Positions 56,021 through 59,942 of a stretch of DNA of 59,942 nucleotides are shown here, in pieces (within the stretch, counting starts at the first letter, position 1; the number at the start of each line of letters is the position of its first letter). This stretch comes from Flammeovirgaceae bacterium. GTDB taxonomy: Bacteria; Bacteroidota; Bacteroidia; Cytophagales; Cyclobacteriaceae. The notes below the pieces were generated by a model that was not told the origin of the DNA, did no database searches, and saw nothing but the letters and a program-made list of their open reading frames with translations. The stretch lies in contig JAIYCV010000049.1 in the NCBI GenBank assembly GCA_027487845.1, positions 1 to 59,942 on the forward strand, given 5' to 3'. The position numbers and the translations under genes are program-made.

Positions 56021-56755
56021 TTATTTGTCTGGGAAACCGATAGTCGAAAATTCGGGAAGCGCATTATCGCTGTTTGAACTTTGGCTACTAATCACAAAAA
56101 TAGCAGCTCCACCAATTAAAGCAACCCCGACTGCTTTGGTCAGGAACGGGATTTTGGATCTAATGCCAAAACTGTTTGACCAATTACTTTCCGCGGCATT
56201 TTTCATATTTGTAAATTTTAGTCTATAGCCGTGCTTCGCCTTTATTCTTGGCGGTATTTTTAAATTAAAGTTTCCCACATTTGGAATATCTTTTACCTCC
56301 CAAACTTTTTGCTGCTCATTGTCTATTAGCTCAATCTTAATATTTTCGCCCAAATTAGCTACAGGATTCCATTCAATTTTATATGTCTTTCCTTTTTTAA
56401 ACATCTTGGTCACTTGAGAACTTTCTTCTACACTACAGGAAATTTTAAATGTAATAGCGCCCGAAAAGTCACCCAATTCTTTGTCAATTTCCCAAGTAAT
56501 TTCCTTGTTTTTACCTGCCAAAACTCCCCTACCAACATCACCGCTAACATATTTCAACGGATTTGCATACCCATCTTTAGATGAATACAGTGCAACGCTA
56601 TAGAATCTTTGTTTAGCATCTAAAAGCCGGTACTTAACAATTACCTTGGTGCTAGTAAACGCTACTAAATCAATTTCCAACGACTGGCCAATGCTGGTCA
56701 TGGATAAACCCAGCAACATTAGTCCGCTAGTCGAAAGGATTTTAAGTAACCTCAT
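56021..56755 (-). CDS. Exported Kre9/Knh1-like (Ser-Thr-rich GPI-anchored family) domain protein
   Basis: A 244-residue protein with a signal peptide (ending SIGQ, about residue 24). A beta-sandwich covers about 25-115. The Kre9-like domain (about 118-190) has GKTYKIEWNPVANLGENIKIELID and WEVKDIPNVGNFNLKIPPRI. A hydrophobic segment at about 207-225 (VGVALIGGAAIFVIS) near the C-terminus may anchor it. It overlaps the T9SS protein gene by 4 bp (ATGA) and precedes the glycosidase by 13 bp. A structural or cell-surface role is inferred; its partner is probably the cargo protein upstream. Confidence 0.72.
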   Translation of the reverse strand: MRLLKILSTSGLMLLGLSMTSIGQSLEIDLVAFTSTKVIVKYRLLDAKQRFYSVALYSSKDGYANPLKYVSGDVGRGVLAGKNKEITWEIDKELGDFSGAITFKISCSVEESSQVTKMFKKGKTYKIEWNPVANLGENIKIELIDNEQQKVWEVKDIPNVGNFNLKIPPRIKAKHGYRLKFTNMKNAAESNWSNSFGIRSKIPFLTKAVGVALIGGAAIFVISSQSSNSDNALPEFSTIGFPDK

Positions 56756-58641
56756 TTCAATACCAATTTTCCCGTTTGAGTTTTATAAAATTGACTTGAC
56801 TTAACACTAATTCGGTAATAATACAGACCCGAGTTTAAATCATCATTTAACTCCCAGCTTATGGTTTGTATACCCGCAATTACATTTTTCTTTAACGTAC
56901 TTACCATACTGCCATTTGCGCTAAACAGACTCATTTCTACCTCATATTGATTATTTCCAAAGGTTGGTAAACCCATCATTACAAAGGGTTTACGGTCATA
57001 AACTGGGTTGGGGTAAGGTGTTGAAATAACGAGGTCTTCCAAACCTAAATCGTTTTTATCTGAACCAAAAAGAATTCTAAATTCGTGATCATTAAGAAGC
57101 TCAAATGGATATGAATCTGCTTCTCGCATATTTACTAACTTCTTTGAAGAATTATCTAAAAGAAACAGTTCTTCCGATCCACTCCCCAACTCCTTCGACC
57201 ATTTTAATTCAGCCCTCTTTCCGATTTCTCCCTTCACTTTGAAATTCCATGTGCGTTGAGGTGCAGTTGGAACAATCATCCTGCACAACCTGTCTGAGCT
57301 GAAATTGATCTCTGGAGAATTTTCTAAAGGTGGCGGATTATACGACCGATATTGGTCTCCCACTTCCAACGAATTGATCATACCGAACCTCCCGAGCTCA
57401 TTATATGCATGCTCTTGATAAACATGAATGTCAACTTGCCAATCGGAAGCCGAGATATTCGAGTTAAAACTTATGATTTCCTTTCTTCCACCTATTTTTG
57501 TTTGTCCAGAAAAGGGTATCGTTAAATCTGCATCAGAACTACTATTTACATAGCCACCTTGAAATGGCAACCAATCAGAAACTAAAGACCAACCGCCATT
57601 CCAACTACTTAAGTCCCCAACGATCGGATTGCCCTCAAACTGTTGAACATCTTTCCAACTAACCTGAGCGGGATAGGGATTACCGATCATGTTCCAACCC
57701 GTTTTCAGAGGTATTTTAAAAAGACTATTGCGAGTGTTGGCCGGAGCAACCTTGGTTCCGAACGAAATCTGATTTACCTCACTATTAATAATAAACCAAT
57801 AACCCTTTCCACGGTTGAAATTAGTAAGGCTGGACGGATATTCTATAAAACTTTGAGAAGGCGTATCGTACGTGCCTAGCCTCCAAACATCTTTGCCAGG
57901 GGAAAAACTCGGTATTCCGCTAGCAGTTCCAAAAACGTTACTTATGTCCTCGCCCAAATCGCTGATATAGGGTAAGGCAATAATGCGGTAATTGCTAATT
58001 TTATTACCAATAGAATAATTAGTCTTTGGCAGAAGCGCGTTAGGGTCTTTCAAAAAAGTAAAGTAGCTACCCGTCAACGGATCTCTTTTTATATTGCCTG
58101 ATCTATCCATGGCGGTAAAAAAATACTCTAGTCCCATGTTATCATACCAACCATCATTGATAGTCACTGAAAATACATTAGCCGTGTTACTTTTTGCTAG
58201 TGTAGTTTCCGTAAAATTGGTCGATGGATCCATTATTTTCTTAAAATTAATTTTGGCAGCGGCCACAACAATATTGTCGGTAACAGTTATACTGAAAATG
58301 TTAGCGTTGGATGTTCCCTTACCCAGGGTAGCCGCACCTGCATTGGCTAAAATAGTGGGTGCTATTCTGTCCTTGATGAGTATTCCATTCTTTGCTGCCG
58401 ATAGAATACCTGATTGCGTTTGAGTCAATAACGCACCATTCACCAACATAGGCTGACCTACAATCGCAGTCAACTTTAAGGTACCGTTGGTTGAAGCCAC
58501 ACTAGTTGTTCCTGCTGACGAAAAACTTTGAAATTTGCTATCGCTAGCACCATATACTTGAACCTGCGCGACAGCATTTGAATGAAAAGTTAAAGAAACA
58601 AAAAAAATCAGCCATTGCGCCACTGTCTTTTGGTTCACCAT
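56752..58641 (-). CDS. Large secreted protein with Por secretion (T9SS) C-terminal sorting domain
   Basis: About 629 residues from the ATG at 58641; the upstream ATG (58665) adds eight residues. The later start opens a signal peptide (QWLIFFVSLTFHSNAVAQ). Repeated beta-sandwich strands fill the body, including TVTDNIVVAAAKI and GYWFIINSEVNQIS. The C-terminal about 85 residues (STPYPNPVYDRKPFVMMG ... GLYYYRISVKSS...KLVLK) form the T9SS type A sorting domain, so it is exported across the outer membrane. It precedes the Kre9-like gene by an ATGA overlap. Function is unknown; adhesin or surface-layer roles are plausible. Confidence 0.88.
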   Translation of the reverse strand: MVNQKTVAQWLIFFVSLTFHSNAVAQVQVYGASDSKFQSFSSAGTTSVASTNGTLKLTAIVGQPMLVNGALLTQTQSGILSAAKNGILIKDRIAPTILANAGAATLGKGTSNANIFSITVTDNIVVAAAKINFKKIMDPSTNFTETTLAKSNTANVFSVTINDGWYDNMGLEYFFTAMDRSGNIKRDPLTGSYFTFLKDPNALLPKTNYSIGNKISNYRIIALPYISDLGEDISNVFGTASGIPSFSPGKDVWRLGTYDTPSQSFIEYPSSLTNFNRGKGYWFIINSEVNQISFGTKVAPANTRNSLFKIPLKTGWNMIGNPYPAQVSWKDVQQFEGNPIVGDLSSWNGGWSLVSDWLPFQGGYVNSSSDADLTIPFSGQTKIGGRKEIISFNSNISASDWQVDIHVYQEHAYNELGRFGMINSLEVGDQYRSYNPPPLENSPEINFSSDRLCRMIVPTAPQRTWNFKVKGEIGKRAELKWSKELGSGSEELFLLDNSSKKLVNMREADSYPFELLNDHEFRILFGSDKNDLGLEDLVISTPYPNPVYDRKPFVMMGLPTFGNNQYEVEMSLFSANGSMVSTLKKNVIAGIQTISWELNDDLNSGLYYYRISVKSSQFYKTQTGKLVLK

Positions 58642-58702
58642 CCATATGTGCAACGCAAGTTCCATGTGTTACTAATTGTGTTTAGGTTCAAACATTTGCT
58701 TA

Positions 58703-59942
58703 CTACCTCAATTTTGTAATTTTCACTTGGGTATACAATTCATTTGGAGCTGCTGAAAACCCATCAATTGAAGGCACAGAACTTGCCTTTCCCAATCCAT
58801 CCGAGAGCCTACCGTTCTGTACATAAAATCTGATTTCATAACTCGTGCTTGCAGTTAAGGTGCGAAACGCCTTCAGAAAAGAGGAGCTTTGAGAACCATT
58901 TGCTGAAACATTAAATTCGGAGGTCCCATAATAAGCCTCCGACAAATTAGTTGCATTCACCAAAGCCACTCGCATTATGTCAGAAGCGACTCCCGGGGAG
59001 GAGGCTTCAATAACATATTCACCCGGTGAAAGAGTAAATTGATTGCTTGATAGTGACAAGAAGCTATCATCCCCCTCTACGAAACTTAAATTTCTGATTT
59101 GCCAGCCCGTGGTACTTCCGCCTCCATTAGAACCAGAGGAAGGTGCATCTTTTACCACCGCGATTTTAGGAGTGGTATAATACCAATTCACTCCATTAAA
59201 ATACTCCATCTTCTTATCATCCGAATTGTAACGCAATGTTCCTTCCGCAGCAGAAGCAGGCCTTGAAGAAACAGGCCCACCAGGGAGTATAACACCTAAA
59301 CGACTGACAGGTATGGTGCCGGTAGTAAGTTTGGAAGCATCAATATCAGAAGCCAATTTCGAATTGTCGATTGAACCTGAACCTATTTGTGAGGCAGACA
59401 ATGTCCCTGTAACTTTACTAGCACTTATACCGATCAGTTTCGCATCGGTAATTGAAACATCTGCAAGTTGGTTTACTGAAAGAGTTCCTGATGTTATCTT
59501 CGAAGCATCAATACCACTGCTAGCCAATTTGTCGTTGGTGATTGATCCATCTGCAAGTCGAGCTACCGACAAAGTACCCTCGGTAATCTTGGAGGCACTT
59601 ATATCCGAGACAAGTTTTGAATTGGTGATTGAACCATCTGCAAGTCGGTCTACTGAAAGAGTTCCTACTGTAACCTTTGAAGCATCAATATCAGAAGCCA
59701 ATTTTTCGTTGGTGATTGAACCAGCACCGTATTGAGCAGTAGTCAATGTACCCGTAACTTTGCTGGCACTTATACCGATCAGTTTCGCATCGGTAATTGA
59801 AACATCAGCAAGTTGGTTTACCGAAAGAGTTCCTGATGTTATCTTTGAAGCATCAATACCATTAGCCAATTTGTCGTTGGTGATCGAACCATCTGCAAGC
59901 CGAGCTACAGACAAAGTACCTGCGGTAATCTTGGAGGCACTA
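58703..59942 (-). CDS. Tandem-repeat protein with C-terminal jelly-roll (partial, 5' end outside window)
   Basis: The frame is open from the window edge to the stop at 58703; an internal TTG start at 59914 is not the true one. At least 413 residues are visible. About seven repeats of roughly 27-29 residues with the pattern ASKITxGTLSVxRLADGSITNxKL occupy the first 215 residues. The C-terminal part (about 220-413) begins LRYNSDDKKMEYFNGVNWY, a phage-tail-like tip domain common in Bacteroidota, followed by a Gly/Ser linker and a beta-rich domain ending KITKLR. No sorting domain is visible. It lies 61 bp upstream of the T9SS gene in the same direction. A fibrous surface or secreted protein is inferred. 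Confidence 0.82.
   Translation of the reverse strand, partial: SASKITAGTLSVARLADGSITNDKLANGIDASKITSGTLSVNQLADVSITDAKLIGISASKVTGTLTTAQYGAGSITNEKLASDIDASKVTVGTLSVDRLADGSITNSKLVSDISASKITEGTLSVARLADGSITNDKLASSGIDASKITSGTLSVNQLADVSITDAKLIGISASKVTGTLSASQIGSGSIDNSKLASDIDASKLTTGTIPVSRLGVILPGGPVSSRPASAAEGTLRYNSDDKKMEYFNGVNWYYTTPKIAVVKDAPSSGSNGGGSTTGWQIRNLSFVEGDDSFLSLSSNQFTLSPGEYVIEASSPGVASDIMRVALVNATNLSEAYYGTSEFNVSANGSQSSSFLKAFRTLTASTSYEIRFYVQNGRLSDGLGKASSVPSIDGFSAAPNELYTQVKITKLR
59300..59942 (-). repeat. About 86-bp tandem repeats with 345-bp higher-order repeat
   Basis: The coding repeats have a period of about 84-87 bp. A block of four units recurs: the stretch beginning GCACTTATACCGATCAGTTT at 59421 is repeated at 59766 with almost no change over about 95 bp, spacing 345 bp. 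This points to recent duplication or gene conversion. Confidence 0.75.

Overview
The window looks like chromosomal DNA of a gliding-type Bacteroidota, most likely a Cytophagales member. The grounds are two SusC/SusD pairs, a Por secretion (T9SS) sorting domain, many lipoproteins, TAnnTTTG-type -7 boxes, DUF6261 and VCBS/ASPIC proteins, and moderate-to-low G+C. The species cannot be named from sequence alone. No rRNA, tRNA, CRISPR array or complete insertion sequence was seen.

Region 1 (1-9780, minus strand) is a compact polysaccharide utilisation locus: SusC, SusD, a PKD-containing surface lipoprotein, two GH16 enzymes and a secreted multi-domain protein that runs off the window. Gaps are 4-28 bp, so it is one operon. 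The GH16 pair points to a beta-1,3-glucan (laminarin-like) substrate. A promoter-like element and a 33-bp-period direct repeat lie upstream of susC.

Region 2 (10.1-20.8 kb) is mixed metabolic DNA: a penicillin-acylase family Ntn hydrolase, a 32-residue basic protein, a GH20 hexosaminidase lipoprotein, a DoxX-like membrane protein, a Glu/Leu-type dehydrogenase, a DUF6922 + AbiEii-like pair, DinB, GNAT, a transsulfuration PLP enzyme and DUF6261.

Region 3 (20.8-27.6 kb) is an accessory island of short plus-strand genes: a two-TM protein, an exported DinB, an LRR lipoprotein, an EcoRV-like restriction-modification system whose endonuclease is frameshifted, a VOC protein, and a UPF0175/PIN toxin-antitoxin pair followed by a fragment of a second VOC gene. 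Some genes are followed by about 130-bp imperfect palindromes with a shared core, resembling recombination-cassette sites. A third copy lies in region 5.

Region 4 (27.7-34.2 kb) holds a FadH-type reductase, a PLD-like protein and a large BNR/sortilin-type beta-propeller protein. Region 5 (34.2-37.9 kb, minus strand) is a second accessory block with a HEPN-motif protein, a membrane protein, a degenerate about 41-bp tandem repeat and REP-like hairpins; a 17-bp repeat occurs on both sides of it.

Region 6 (38-54 kb) is a divergent locus around an AraC regulator. Leftward are a DUF1549/DUF1553 cytochrome, DUF1501, a small antitoxin-like ORF, a Tat-exported TIM-barrel isomerase and a DUF2231-cytochrome-LRR protein. 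Rightward are a second SusC/SusD pair and a VCBS/ASPIC lipoprotein. Region 7 (54.1 kb to the end, minus strand) is a probable four-gene secreted-protein operon: a tandem-repeat protein open at the window edge, a T9SS cargo protein, a Kre9-like protein and a clan-A glycosidase.
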